Assembly (NCBI GenBank): GCA_039984715.1
Contig: JBDWUA010000014.1
Location: 310,001 to 374,000, forward strand
Length of the DNA stretch: 64,000 nt
Direction of reading: 5' to 3'
DNA from: JABSSA01 sp039984715
Lineage (GTDB): Bacteria > Pseudomonadota > Alphaproteobacteria > Rhodobacterales > Rhodobacteraceae
The notes beneath the pieces were generated by a model. That model searched no databases. It was not told where the DNA came from and saw only the letters and a list, made by a program, of their open reading frames with translations. The position numbers and the translations under genes were made by a program. Below are positions 16,905 to 25,916 of this stretch, piece by piece (within the stretch, counting starts at the first letter, position 1; each line of letters opens with the position of its first letter).

Positions 16905-17771
16905 ATGAGCCCGACACTGAAGGCCGCATTTTGGATGACGGGCAGCATCTTTTCGTTTTCTGCAATGGCCGTCGCGGGCCGAGAATTGGCGTCCTCTCTC
17001 GATACGTTTGAAATCATGATGTATCGCAGCGTTGTTGGTGTTCTAATCGTTGTGGCCTGCGCGACCTATTTTGGCACATGGCATCAAATTGGGCGGCGCC
17101 ATCTTGGGACGCATCTGTTGCGCAATCTCGCGCATTTCACTGGGCAAAACCTTTGGTTCTTTGCGGTGACCCTTATCCCCCTCGCACAGGTTTTTGCTCT
17201 GGAATTCACGTCCCCAATTTGGGTCATCCTTCTCAGCCCACTCATACTCGGAGAAAAGTTAACCCCATTTCGAATAGCCGCCGCAATCTTGGGGTTTGTT
17301 GGCATATTGATCGTGGCCCGCCCCGATATGGGCGGCGTCAATATCGGCATGATCACAGCGGCAAGTTCTGCGTTCTTCTTTGCCTTGACCAACATCCTGA
17401 CCCGTCGCCTGACACGTACAGAATCCATCACCGCGATTATGTTCTATCTAACAGTGCTACAACTGATCATGGGCGTGCTCACAGCCGGGTATGACGGGGA
17501 CATCGCATTGCCAGACGCGCACAGCCTGCCCCTTCTGGTTCTGATCGGATTCGCCGGGCTGCTTGCTCACTTTTGTTTGACAAACGCGTTGTCAATTGCC
17601 CCTGCAACGGTCGTCATTCCTATCGACTTCGTACGTCTTCCGACGATCGCGATCATCGGCATGTTACTTTATGCAGAATCTTTAGATATTTGGGTTTTTG
17701 TCGGTGCCGCCATCATTTTTGGCGCAAACTATGCTAACCTGTTGGTTGAGACCCGAAAAACACCCGCATGA
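16905..17771 (+). CDS. EamA/DMT family membrane exporter
   Basis: A 288-residue drug/metabolite transporter superfamily protein with two EamA repeats of five helices each. The first begins LKAAFWMTGSIFSFSAMAVAGRELASS and ends FVGILIVARPDMGG; the second begins IGMITAASSAFFFALTNILTRRLTR and ends VFVGAAIIFGANYANLLVE. Members export amino acids, carboxylates or other small metabolites across the inner membrane. The basic loops RRLTRTES and GRRHLGTH are consistent with a cytoplasmic orientation. The substrate cannot be inferred. Confidence 0.87.
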   Translation: MSPTLKAAFWMTGSIFSFSAMAVAGRELASSLDTFEIMMYRSVVGVLIVVACATYFGTWHQIGRRHLGTHLLRNLAHFTGQNLWFFAVTLIPLAQVFALEFTSPIWVILLSPLILGEKLTPFRIAAAILGFVGILIVARPDMGGVNIGMITAASSAFFFALTNILTRRLTRTESITAIMFYLTVLQLIMGVLTAGYDGDIALPDAHSLPLLVLIGFAGLLAHFCLTNALSIAPATVVIPIDFVRLPTIAIIGMLLYAESLDIWVFVGAAIIFGANYANLLVETRKTPA

Positions 17772-17907
17772 AGGGTGACTGAATAAACACAACAATATGA
17801 CGTTCCGTCACAAGTCTTCACCTTTCCTAGCGTCAACGTTGACCGATGGGTCTTGAAATTGTGACATTCCAACCAATGGCGCTTCACTCGGCGCAGAGGA
17901 GGAACAC

Positions 17908-19056
17908 ATGAAAACACATTTAATGGCGGCTGCAGCCGTTACGTTATCAGCTGCATCAGCGCATGCGGTTAGTCTGGATCGATCTGGGCAACGGATAGGT
18001 ATCCTATTCGAAACTGGAAATTTGGCCGAGCTCAGCTTTGGTTTTACAAATCCAACGGTATCGGGCACTGGAATTCCGGCCGTAGGCGGCGCGCCGACAG
18101 GGAATGTGGCAGACAGCTTTGCGATTGCAGGCTTTGGCTTGAAGTACGATTTGTCCGACAAACTGTCCTTAGCGTTTATTTTGGATGAACCTTATGGCTC
18201 AGACATCCTTTACGGCGGTGCTCCTACTTCGACTGTTTTGGGCGGCACAGGTGCAACCGTAGACAGCTTTGCAGCAACAGCTATCGCACGCTATAAATTC
18301 AACGAAAACTTCTCTGTGCACGGTGGCCTTCGCTACCAAGAGGTATCCGCTACAGTTACAACAGCTGGTTTCGCATTTAATGGCCCTGGTGTTGGTCCCG
18401 GACCTCAAGTTGGTACCAACGGTTATGTTGGTAGGTTCGGATCTGATGGCGCCTTTGGTTTTGTTGTCGGTGCTTCTTACGAAATACCCGACATCGCGCT
18501 TCGTGTATCGTTGACCTATAATTCAGAAACAGAGCATGACTTACCTACAGTTGAGACGCTTCGCGGAACCGTCATCAACCCAGGTTCTGTTACCGAAGTG
18601 ACGGCACCAGAAAGCCTTAATTTGTCATTTCAATCGGGCGTCGCAAAAAACACATTAGTCTTTGGTTCGATCCGCTATGCACGTTATTCTGATACAGACG
18701 TGAGCCCTTTGCAATTTACGGGTATTACCGGAAATTCGTTGACCGATCTAGAAGACGGTTTTGATTATGAAATCGGTGTCGGACGAAAATTTAACGATAA
18801 ATGGTCCGGGTCCGTTACGGTTGGCTTTTCAACCGTTGGCGACGATAATATCGTATCACCTTTGGCCCCAACCAATGGTTCGCGCTTTATTTCAATTGGC
18901 GGACGCTACAATGTGAACGATAGTTTCGCGGTCTCGGGCGGCATTCGCTACACCGCACTGGGAAGCGCGTTTTCTGCGCCTGGCGGAAATTCGGTTGCAT
19001 TCTTTGACAGCAACTCGGCTATATCCGCGGGTGTTCGTTTCTCATACAAATTCTGA
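17908..19056 (+). CDS. FadL/OMPP1-type outer membrane transport protein
   Basis: A 382-residue protein with a clear signal peptide (MKTHLMAAAAVTLSAASAHA, cleavage after AHA) followed by alternating beta-strand sequence and a C-terminal Phe (AGVRFSYKF), the outer membrane insertion signature. It resembles the FadL/TodX family that lets hydrophobic compounds such as fatty acids cross the outer membrane, with KYDLSDKLSLAFILDEPYG and RYKFNENFSVHGGLRYQEV typical of the barrel. An AGGAGG sits 7 bases before the ATG. It is monocistronic, ending at a strong terminator. The ligand is inferred from the family only. Confidence 0.85.
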   Translation: MKTHLMAAAAVTLSAASAHAVSLDRSGQRIGILFETGNLAELSFGFTNPTVSGTGIPAVGGAPTGNVADSFAIAGFGLKYDLSDKLSLAFILDEPYGSDILYGGAPTSTVLGGTGATVDSFAATAIARYKFNENFSVHGGLRYQEVSATVTTAGFAFNGPGVGPGPQVGTNGYVGRFGSDGAFGFVVGASYEIPDIALRVSLTYNSETEHDLPTVETLRGTVINPGSVTEVTAPESLNLSFQSGVAKNTLVFGSIRYARYSDTDVSPLQFTGITGNSLTDLEDGFDYEIGVGRKFNDKWSGSVTVGFSTVGDDNIVSPLAPTNGSRFISIGGRYNVNDSFAVSGGIRYTALGSAFSAPGGNSVAFFDSNSAISAGVRFSYKF

Positions 19057-19078
19057 TCAGGCGTTCGTCTAATCATGC

Positions 19079-19113
19079 AAACCCCCGCGCGGTTTCCGTC
19101 GCGGGGGTTTTTC
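19079..19113 (+). terminator. Rho-independent terminator after the FadL-like gene
   Basis: CCCCCGCG and CGCGGGGG form a perfect 8-base-pair stem around a 10-base loop, followed by TTTTTC. Confidence 0.9.
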
Positions 19114-19166
19114 TTTGCGCATGTTTCGGGTGGCACTGCGCAAAGCTCTGTGGCTAAGTCAGTCGT

Positions 19167-20093
19167 ATGACATCACAAAAAACCATTTCCGGGCGCGCTT
19201 GGGGCGAACTTATTTTGCTGGGCGCGATTTGGGGTGTTTCCTTTCTTTCAATTCGTGTGGCCTTGGATGAAATCGGCCCGCTGACGTCAGTCGCGCACAG
19301 GACGTTTTGGGCCATGTTGGTGCTGTGGGGCGTTGTTCTGGTTATGCGCTTGCCCATCCCGAAAGACCGGCATGTGTGGATTGGGTTTCTGGGGATGGGT
19401 CTGTTGAATAACGTCATTCCCTTTGCGCTTATGGCGTGGGGGCAATTGCACATATCGTCTGGACTGACGTCTATTTTGAACGCAACAACGGCCATCTTTG
19501 GCGTTTTGATTGCCGCACTGTTCTTTGCGGATGAACGCCTGACTATGCGCAAAACACTGGGGGTTTTGGTTGGCTTTTTCGGAGTTGCAACGGCCATCGG
19601 TTTGGATTTCCTGCGCAACTTTGATCTGCGCAGCTTGGCGCAATTGGCTGTGTTGCTTGGTACGGTGTCCTATGCATTCGCAGGGGTTTGGGCACGCACA
19701 CGTTTGTCAGGGCTGGCTCCACAAGTGGCAGCCGCCGGGATGCTGACTGGGGCAAGCGTGATCACCCTGCCCTTGGCGTGGATTGTCGAAGGCCCGATCA
19801 GCCTTTCGCTGCAAGCAGACACAGTTTTGGCCATCGCCTATTACACGCTAATTGCGACGGCGGGTGCGTATCTGCTGTATTATCGTGTGCTGGCCATGGC
19901 CGGATCCGGGAATTTGATGCTGGTCACGCTTTTGGTTCCCCCTGTCGCCATTACTTTGGGTGCGTGGGTCTTGGATGAAGCCCTTGGACCAAACGCGTAT
20001 TTGGGATTTGCTTTGCTGGCGTTGGGTCTTGTCATCCTAGACGGGCGTTTGTTTCGTCGTCGTGGCGTTGACCGGTCCACGACAGACAGATAG
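19167..20093 (+). CDS. EamA/DMT family membrane exporter
   Basis: A 308-residue ten-helix transporter with two EamA domains (first repeat WGELILLGAIWGVSFLSIRVALDEIGPL to GFFGVATAIGLD; second repeat AQLAVLLGTVSYAFAGVWARTRLSG to LGLVILDGRLF) and an Arg-rich cytoplasmic tail. It is clearly distinct from the EamA protein at 16.9 kb. Family members export small metabolites; the substrate is unknown. It precedes the P-loop ATPase gene on the same strand by 35 bases. Confidence 0.87.
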   Translation: MTSQKTISGRAWGELILLGAIWGVSFLSIRVALDEIGPLTSVAHRTFWAMLVLWGVVLVMRLPIPKDRHVWIGFLGMGLLNNVIPFALMAWGQLHISSGLTSILNATTAIFGVLIAALFFADERLTMRKTLGVLVGFFGVATAIGLDFLRNFDLRSLAQLAVLLGTVSYAFAGVWARTRLSGLAPQVAAAGMLTGASVITLPLAWIVEGPISLSLQADTVLAIAYYTLIATAGAYLLYYRVLAMAGSGNLMLVTLLVPPVAITLGAWVLDEALGPNAYLGFALLALGLVILDGRLFRRRGVDRSTTDR

Positions 20094-20128
20094 GACGGGC
20101 CACCAACCCCTAAAAGGCCCACGATCCA

Positions 20129-20989
20129 ATGTTGTACCCCAATGCTGCTGTATGGACTGCTGCCCCGCGCAAGCGTGTGATGTTTTTTGGTATGTCGGGC
20201 CTTGGCAAAACCCACGTCTCGAACCTACTGCGCGCGCAGGGGAATTGGTTTCACTATTCAATCGATTACCGCATTGGCACACGCTATATGGGTGAGTACA
20301 TCACCGACAATGCCAAAGCCGAGGCAATGCGCGTTCCGTTCCTGCGCGATCTTCTGATGACAGATTCGATTTATATCGGTTCAAACATCACCTTCGACAA
20401 CCTGACCCCTGTCTCAACCTATCTCGGCAAACCCGGTGATCCGGCCAAAGACGGACTGCCCATAGAAGAATTCCGCAGACGTCAGGATCAATTCCGCCAA
20501 GCCGAGATTTCCGCTTTGCAGGACACTTCCTATTTCGTTGACCGGGCCGAACGTTTGTACGGGTATTCAAACTTTATTTGCGACACAGGTGGGTCCATCT
20601 GTGAATGGGTTGATACTGATGATCCAAATGATCCGCTGATGCTTGAACTGTCACAATCCTGCTTGCCCATATGGTTAAAGAACGATGACGCCCATGTTGC
20701 AGCCCTGATCGAACGATTTGATCGCGCGCCAAAGCCGATGGCGTATCAACCTGAATTTCTTATCGCTGCATGGGACGCCTATTTGCAGGAAACCGGCGAC
20801 AGCCCGGATCAAGTCGATCCAAATGCTTTTATTCGCTGGACCTATGCCCGTGCATTGAATCATCGCGCCCCGCGATATGCGAATATGGCGAAGTGGGGCG
20901 TGACAGTCAGCGCCGATGAAATTGCGTCACTGAAAGGTGAAGCTGATTTCGTGGCCCTCGTCGCCCAAGCCCTTGAGCGCAAAGGCTGA
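20129..20989 (+). CDS. P-loop ATPase-like protein
   Basis: A 286-residue soluble protein with a Walker A motif near the N-terminus (RKRVMFFGMSGLGKTHVSNLL, residues about 13-33) followed by FHYSIDYRIGTRYMGEYI, a pattern seen in nucleoside/shikimate kinase-like P-loop folds where the second strand carries the base-binding acid. DTGGSICEW may be the Walker B region. It is a conserved alphaproteobacterial hypothetical usually labelled ATPase. It lies 37 bases upstream of metA on the same strand and may share its transcript. No specific substrate can be assigned. Confidence 0.65.
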   Translation: MLYPNAAVWTAAPRKRVMFFGMSGLGKTHVSNLLRAQGNWFHYSIDYRIGTRYMGEYITDNAKAEAMRVPFLRDLLMTDSIYIGSNITFDNLTPVSTYLGKPGDPAKDGLPIEEFRRRQDQFRQAEISALQDTSYFVDRAERLYGYSNFICDTGGSICEWVDTDDPNDPLMLELSQSCLPIWLKNDDAHVAALIERFDRAPKPMAYQPEFLIAAWDAYLQETGDSPDQVDPNAFIRWTYARALNHRAPRYANMAKWGVTVSADEIASLKGEADFVALVAQALERKG

Positions 20990-21026
20990 ACACCTTATCT
21001 GCGCTGTTCCACAGAAGGATCTGGAT

Positions 21027-21977
21027 ATGCCGATCAAACTGCCTGCCTCCTTGCCTGCCTATGACATTCTCACCCGCGAGGGTGTGATGGTCATGGACGA
21101 CGAGCTGGCGGCCAGTCAGGATATCCGCCCATTGCGTATCGGACTGCTGAATCTGATGCCAAAGAAAATTCAGACAGAAACACAATTCGCGCGGTTGATT
21201 GGTGCAACGCCTTTGCAGATCGAATTTAGCTTGATCAGAATGTCCGAACATCAGGCACGCAACACGGCGTCCGAACACATGGAAAGCTTTTATCGGACCT
21301 TTCAGGATGTGAAGGACGAAAAGTTTGATGGTCTGATCATCACAGGCGCGCCAATCGAACATCTCGATTTCGAGGACGTGACCTATTGGGATGAGTTGGT
21401 CGAGGTCATGAACTGGACGCAAACAAACGTGCATTCTACCTTTGGCGTATGCTGGGGTGGCATGGCGATGTTGCACCATTTTCATTCGGTCAAGAAACAC
21501 CTGTTGGATCACAAATTATTCGGCGCGTATCGCCACCAAAACTTGGCGCCTGCGTCGCCCTATTTGCGCGGATTTTCCGACGATTGTGATATTCCGGTCA
21601 GCCGCTGGACCGAAGTGCGCACGGATGAGATCAATGCCGCTGACGGATTGTCGGTCCTTTTGGGCTCTGACGACACTGGCCCGTGTTTGATCGAAGACAC
21701 AGCGCACCGGGCGATTTATATCCTGAATCACTTTGAATATGACAGCGGTACACTTGGCGAAGAATATTCCCGAGATCTTGAGCAAAACCAGATCGAAAAT
21801 GCTGACATCGCTCTGCCCGTCAATTACTTCCCGGGTGATGATCCAAAGGCCCAACCGCAAAACAGATGGCGCAGCCATGCGCATCTTTTATATGGCAATT
21901 GGATTTCGGAAATATACCGAAACACACCGTATGACATGTCGAAAATCGGCCATGCAACCACACCTTTACGCGGTTAA
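21027..21977 (+). CDS. metA: Homoserine O-acyltransferase, predicted acetyl-CoA specific
   Basis: MetA activates homoserine at the first committed step of methionine synthesis. The 316-residue protein matches E. coli MetA in length and motifs: NLMPKKIQTETQF, catalytic Cys142 in GVCWGGMAM, His/Glu in NHFEYDSGTL, and NYFPGDDP. Residue 111 (GAPI-E) is glutamate; in this family Glu111 gives acetyl-CoA and Gly111, as in E. coli, gives succinyl-CoA use. ATG 21027 has AGAAGGA upstream and gives the standard N-terminus, so the longer in-frame start at 20937 inside the ATPase gene is rejected. No SAM riboswitch fits in the 37-base gap. Confidence 0.95.
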   Translation: MPIKLPASLPAYDILTREGVMVMDDELAASQDIRPLRIGLLNLMPKKIQTETQFARLIGATPLQIEFSLIRMSEHQARNTASEHMESFYRTFQDVKDEKFDGLIITGAPIEHLDFEDVTYWDELVEVMNWTQTNVHSTFGVCWGGMAMLHHFHSVKKHLLDHKLFGAYRHQNLAPASPYLRGFSDDCDIPVSRWTEVRTDEINAADGLSVLLGSDDTGPCLIEDTAHRAIYILNHFEYDSGTLGEEYSRDLEQNQIENADIALPVNYFPGDDPKAQPQNRWRSHAHLLYGNWISEIYRNTPYDMSKIGHATTPLRG

Positions 21978-21994
21978 GAAGGCTGCGTATTAAG

Positions 21995-22963
21995 TTGAAA
22001 ACAATAATTACTCTCCTTCTTCTGGTCGGATTTATCGGATTGGTTCAATGGCGCGCTGTCCAACGCGAAACACGCGCCGAAGCGGCCTTTCCGCCAGAGG
22101 GCCAATTGTTGAACATAGACGGTGTGCAGGTCCATGCGGTTGTTATGGGCAACGGCCCTGACATCGTTTTGTTGCATGGCGCATCCGGAAATACCCGCGA
22201 CTTCACCTTTGCCTTGGCCCCCAAACTAGCGCAAAATTTCCGCGTAATCATGTTTGACCGCCCCGGCCTTGGCTGGACGGACCGACCCAACGGCCAATTT
22301 GGCGGTGCATGGAACACAGCATCCGAAAGCCCGGCAGAACAAGTCACGCTTTTGCAAAAGGCAGCACAGGAATTAGGCGTTTCCAATCCAATCGTTGTTG
22401 GGCAATCCTATGGGGCCAGCTTGGCATGGGCTTGGGGATTAAACAGCCCCGATGACACGGCTGCCCTTGTGTCCATCGCGGGTGTCGCAAATCCATGGCC
22501 CGGCAAGCTAAGCCGCCTGCATCGCTGGAACGCCAGCGCCCTTGGCGGAGCGTTAATTGTGCCCCTGATCACAGCATTTGCGCCAAAACAGACTGTGGTC
22601 GACACCATTGAAAGCATCTTTGAACCTCAGGATGCGCCTGTGGGGTATCTGGACCACGTGGCGTCGGAATTGACGTTGCGGCGTGAAAGCATGCGGGCTA
22701 ATGCGCGCCAAGTGACGTCGCTGCGCCCGCATATCGTTGAAATGTCGGCGCGATACGGTGAATTGTCGATGCCGGTCGAAATCATACATGGGGACGCAGA
22801 CACGATAGTGCCCTTATCAGTGCATTCCATCACCCTGCCCCAACAAATGCCGACCGCCAACCTTCAGATCCTGAAAGGCGTTGGCCATATGCCACATCAT
22901 ACGCATTTAGATGAAGTAATTGCCGCCATTGAACGCGCTGCGACACGTGCGGGTTTGCGTTAA
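21995..22963 (+). CDS. Membrane-anchored alpha/beta hydrolase
   Basis: A 322-residue alpha/beta hydrolase beginning with an N-terminal membrane anchor (KTIITLLLLVGFIGLVQW) after a TTG start. The catalytic elements are ILLHGASGNTRDF, the elbow VVGQSYGASLAWAWG (Ser nucleophile), an acid in IIHGDADTIVPL and His in GVGHMPHH. It follows metA by 17 bases on the same strand, but a link to methionine synthesis is not evident. Typical relatives are esterases or peptidases of broad specificity. Confidence 0.82.
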   Translation: MKTIITLLLLVGFIGLVQWRAVQRETRAEAAFPPEGQLLNIDGVQVHAVVMGNGPDIVLLHGASGNTRDFTFALAPKLAQNFRVIMFDRPGLGWTDRPNGQFGGAWNTASESPAEQVTLLQKAAQELGVSNPIVVGQSYGASLAWAWGLNSPDDTAALVSIAGVANPWPGKLSRLHRWNASALGGALIVPLITAFAPKQTVVDTIESIFEPQDAPVGYLDHVASELTLRRESMRANARQVTSLRPHIVEMSARYGELSMPVEIIHGDADTIVPLSVHSITLPQQMPTANLQILKGVGHMPHHTHLDEVIAAIERAATRAGLR

Positions 22964-23014
22964 GCACCGACCTCGCCCATATTCTATGTTAAAAGCAAAA
23001 ACATGAGGCAAGAG

Positions 23015-23884
23015 ATGTCCCTTCCATTCGATGGCGCGATCTCAACATTCTTTGAAAAAGAAGCCCCTGACGAGGTGCGCGAAGCCATTCGTCGCGCGAG
23101 CCGTGGTGATATCCTAAACCCCAGCTATCCGCACAACGAACGCATGGGCGGTAAGGCTTATGAAAAAGAAATCGCCGCGTTGCAGATAGAATTGGTCAAG
23201 ATGCAAGCATGGGCCAGCAAGACAGGCGCGCGTATCGCCTGCGTGTTTGAAGGCCGGGACGCTGCCGGAAAAGGCGGCACAATCAAACGTTTTCGCGAAA
23301 ACCTAAACCCAAGAGGTGCGCGCGTCATTGCCTTGTCGAAACCGACCGAAACAGAACAAGGTCAGTGGTATTTTCAACGCTATCTCAAACACATGCCATC
23401 CGCGGGCAATATCTCGTTTTTTGACCGTTCGTGGTATAATCGTGGCGTTGTCGAACATGTTTTTGGCTTTTGCGAAAACACCCAACGGACTCATTTCTTC
23501 AAACAAGTGCCAGATGTTGAAAGGTTAATCTGTGAAGAAGGCGTACATCTTTTCAAATTCTGGCTCAATGTTGGCCGCTCTGAGCAGTTGAACCGGTTTT
23601 TAAAGCGTGAAAGTGATCCGCTGAAGCAATGGAAATTAAGCTGGATAGATGTCGAAGGTCTCAAGAAATGGGACGCCTATAGCGTGGCCATTTCAGAAAC
23701 GCTGACAAAGACGCACACAGAACACGCGCCTTGGACGATTATTCGATCAGACGACAAACGCCGCGCTCGTTTGATGGCTATTCGGACGGTGTTGAACGCA
23801 TTGGATTATGACGGAAAAGACCCCAAAGCGCTTGGCGAAATAGATACGTCGATTTGCGGCGGTCCGGATATTTGGGATGCCTAA
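23015..23884 (+). CDS. ppk2: Polyphosphate kinase 2, class I
   Basis: PPK2 enzymes move phosphate between polyphosphate and nucleotides, here probably NDP to NTP (class I, one PPK2 domain). The 289-residue protein has the Walker A-like VFEGRDAAGKGGTIKRF, the lid start and Walker B region FFDRSWYNRGVVEHVFGFC, and KFWLNVGRSEQLNRFLKRESDPLKQWKLS. Start ATG 23015 has GAGG 6 bases upstream; an earlier ATG (23003) precedes the ribosome-binding site and is less likely. Its stop overlaps the start of the TetR gene by 8 bases, implying cotranscription. Confidence 0.95.
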   Translation: MSLPFDGAISTFFEKEAPDEVREAIRRASRGDILNPSYPHNERMGGKAYEKEIAALQIELVKMQAWASKTGARIACVFEGRDAAGKGGTIKRFRENLNPRGARVIALSKPTETEQGQWYFQRYLKHMPSAGNISFFDRSWYNRGVVEHVFGFCENTQRTHFFKQVPDVERLICEEGVHLFKFWLNVGRSEQLNRFLKRESDPLKQWKLSWIDVEGLKKWDAYSVAISETLTKTHTEHAPWTIIRSDDKRRARLMAIRTVLNALDYDGKDPKALGEIDTSICGGPDIWDA

Positions 23885-24494
23885 GCGCGCGTATCACCAC
23901 GGCAATCTCAAATCGGCCCTGATCGAGGCCGCTTTGCAATTGATCGCCTTAAAGGGCCCCACCGGCTTTACCTTGTCCGAAGCGGCCAAGCAGGCTGGTG
24001 TGACGCCTGCAGCTGTTTATCGCCATTTTGAGGGTCGCGAAGACCTTATCGCAGAAGCCGCGTTACAAGGGTACACGATCTTTGGCGACCTGATGGAACA
24101 TGCCTATCAATCCGGACAACCGTCGGCCTTGGCCGCTTTTGAGGCCACAGGGCGCGCCTATCTGGCTTTTGCGCGAAAGTTTCCGGGGCATTACATCGCG
24201 ATGTTTGAAAGCGGCATTTCCGTCAACCGAACACCGGAGCTTGCCCAAGCTGTGGCCCGTGCAAATGCGGTGCTTGAAAAGGCGGCCTCTGATCTGTCGC
24301 AACACATCCCAGAAGACAAACGCCCCCCCGCGTCGATGTTTTCGGCCCATATCTGGGCCATGAGCCACGGCGTTGTTGAGTTGTTTGCGAGAAATTCACC
24401 CGGCCGCGCATCCCCCTTTCCACCCGAAGACCTTTTGGAATCTGGTATTGGGATTTATCTGCGCGGCTTGGGCCTGATCCCACCCGATTCCTAA
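23877..24494 (+). CDS. TetR/AcrR family regulator
   Basis: A 205-residue regulator with an N-terminal TetR helix-turn-helix (HHGNLKSALIEAALQLIALKGPTGFTLSEAAKQAGVTPAAVYRHFEGREDLIAEAA, about residues 6-60) and a C-terminal TetR_C ligand domain (WAMSHGVVELFARN). It overlaps the ppk2 stop by 8 bases and is followed closely by a VOC protein, forming a ppk2-tetR-voc-membrane protein run. TetR proteins usually repress a neighbouring gene; the target and effector are not visible. Confidence 0.9.
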   Translation: MPKRAYHHGNLKSALIEAALQLIALKGPTGFTLSEAAKQAGVTPAAVYRHFEGREDLIAEAALQGYTIFGDLMEHAYQSGQPSALAAFEATGRAYLAFARKFPGHYIAMFESGISVNRTPELAQAVARANAVLEKAASDLSQHIPEDKRPPASMFSAHIWAMSHGVVELFARNSPGRASPFPPEDLLESGIGIYLRGLGLIPPDS

Positions 24495-24509
24495 TATTGC
24501 GAGGGTTTG

Positions 24510-24923
24510 ATGCAACCACATATCAGTATGATTGCGCTTGGGGTCGCGGACCTCGCCAAAGCGATTGCGTTTTACCAAAGCGGGCTTGGCCTTCCCAAAA
24601 TAGATAGCCCACCCAGCGTCGCATTTTTCGACTTGAACGGAACGTGGCTGGGTCTGTCCCCTCGGGATGACTTGGCCAAGGATGCAGGTGTCAGCGTTGA
24701 TGGGCATGGATATTCCGCAGTGCATCTGGCGCATAATGTATCATCCGAAACCGCAGTCGATCAGGTATTAAAACAAGCCACAGATGCGGGTGCTACTCTT
24801 GTCAAACCTGCAACCCGCACAGATTGGGGTGGATACCACGGGTATTTTGCCGATCTGGACGGGCATTTGTGGGAAGTCGCGTTTAACCCGTTTCTTCAGG
24901 TTGGACCTAAGGCCGACGAATGA
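24510..24923 (+). CDS. VOC (glyoxalase/bleomycin resistance) family protein
   Basis: A 137-residue vicinal-oxygen-chelate protein with two beta-alpha-beta-beta-beta modules: ISMIALGVADLAKAIAFYQSGLGLPK in the first and GYSAVHLAHNVSS to YHGYFADLDGHLWEVAFNP in the second. A His in the second module and the final Glu of LWEV are candidate metal ligands. ATG 24510 is used because GAGGG ends 4 bases before it. Its stop overlaps the next gene (ATGA). The substrate is unknown. Confidence 0.85.
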   Translation: MQPHISMIALGVADLAKAIAFYQSGLGLPKIDSPPSVAFFDLNGTWLGLSPRDDLAKDAGVSVDGHGYSAVHLAHNVSSETAVDQVLKQATDAGATLVKPATRTDWGGYHGYFADLDGHLWEVAFNPFLQVGPKADE

Positions 24924-25285
24924 TCAGAATTTTCCGTGCTCTTCCCCCAAAGATGCAAGCATGGTTTCTGGATCATTTCTGGCTGATACCTGCAGTTATA
25001 ATAGTCAGTATTGGCGTGATCGTATTTATTTGGAAACAGGCACCTGATCCGTACCGCGTTGTACACGCAACGCAAATGCCCGTCATAGGATCGATGGACA
25101 CCAGCGGAGACAGCGGATTTAACACTGCGTTTTTGGTCAGCCTACCTGATGGAAACACTGCAAGAGTATCAACCGATTCACTGGTCTTGGCGCAAACAAT
25201 TGTCGACACGGCATGTGTGCAAACCCGTGCACACGAATCCGGTAAGCTGTCATATGTGTTGGTGGCTCCAACCATTTGCGAATAG
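24920..25285 (+). CDS. Hypothetical single-pass membrane protein
   Basis: A 121-residue protein overlapping the VOC gene by 4 bases. One membrane helix lies at about residues 21-42 (FWLIPAVIIVSIGVIVFIW), with a predicted periplasmic domain after it (QMPVIGSMDTSGDSGFNTAFLVSLPDGNTARVSTD) containing two cysteines (DTACVQT and the C-terminal TICE) that could pair. The domain resembles no family I recognise. The tight overlap suggests it is translated together with the VOC protein. Confidence 0.65.
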   Translation: MIRIFRALPPKMQAWFLDHFWLIPAVIIVSIGVIVFIWKQAPDPYRVVHATQMPVIGSMDTSGDSGFNTAFLVSLPDGNTARVSTDSLVLAQTIVDTACVQTRAHESGKLSYVLVAPTICE

Positions 25286-25360
25286 ATGACGTGCCGGATA
25301 TCTTGCTGGACCGCCTGACTCTCGCTAGGTCAAGCACGCAATTGGCACCATTCGACGCGC

Positions 25361-25393
25361 AAAAAAAACGCCCACTCGAAAGCAGGCGTTTGA
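25361..25393 (-). terminator. Terminator of the rplM-rpsI operon
   Basis: On the minus strand AAACGCC and GGCGTTT pair around an 11- to 12-base loop and are followed by a run of Ts, 29 bases after the rpsI stop. Confidence 0.8.
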
Positions 25394-25421
25394 TGGTGTT
25401 GTCTGAACGTGTCGTTCTGCG

Positions 25422-25913
25422 TTAGCGCTTGGAGAACTGGAAGCTACGACGCGCTTTACGCTTACCGTATTTCTTACGTTCCACCACACGACTGTCGCGT
25501 GTCAGGAAGCCAGCGGCTTTCAACGCGCCACGCAGGCTGGGATCGTACAGTTGAAGAGCTTTAGAAATGCCGTGCTTAACCGCGCCGGCTTGACCAGAAA
25601 GGCCACCACCTTTGACAGTTGCAGTAACATCAAACTGATCTTCGGTATTTGACACTGTGAACGGCTGGCGCAAGATCATTTGCAGTACGGGGCGTGCAAA
25701 ATACTTGTTCAACTCCAAACCATTGACGGTGACTTTGCCTGATCCCGGTTTGATCCAGACACGAGCAATCGCGTCTTTCCGTTTACCAGTTGCGTAAGCG
25801 CGGCCAAATTCGTCGCGCACGGGTTCGCGTGCGATGACTTCTTCGACTTGTGCTTCGGGTGCGTCGCCTGCGATTTGTTGCAGATCTTCGAGCGTATTGA
25901 TTTCGTCCGACAT
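25422..25913 (-). CDS. rpsI: 30S ribosomal protein S9
   Basis: S9 contacts the P-site tRNA in the small subunit through its C-terminal tail. The 163-residue protein has the alphaproteobacterial acidic N-terminal extension (about 35 residues, LEDLQQIAGDAPEAQVEEV) and then the universal core: YATGKRKDAIARVWIKPGSGKVTVNG, GGLSGQAGAVKHGISKAL and the tail KKYGKRKARRSFQFSKR. It follows rplM after 3 bases, the conserved gene pair order. Confidence 0.98.
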   Translation of the reverse strand: MSDEINTLEDLQQIAGDAPEAQVEEVIAREPVRDEFGRAYATGKRKDAIARVWIKPGSGKVTVNGLELNKYFARPVLQMILRQPFTVSNTEDQFDVTATVKGGGLSGQAGAVKHGISKALQLYDPSLRGALKAAGFLTRDSRVVERKKYGKRKARRSFQFSKR

Positions 25914-25916
25914 GAC

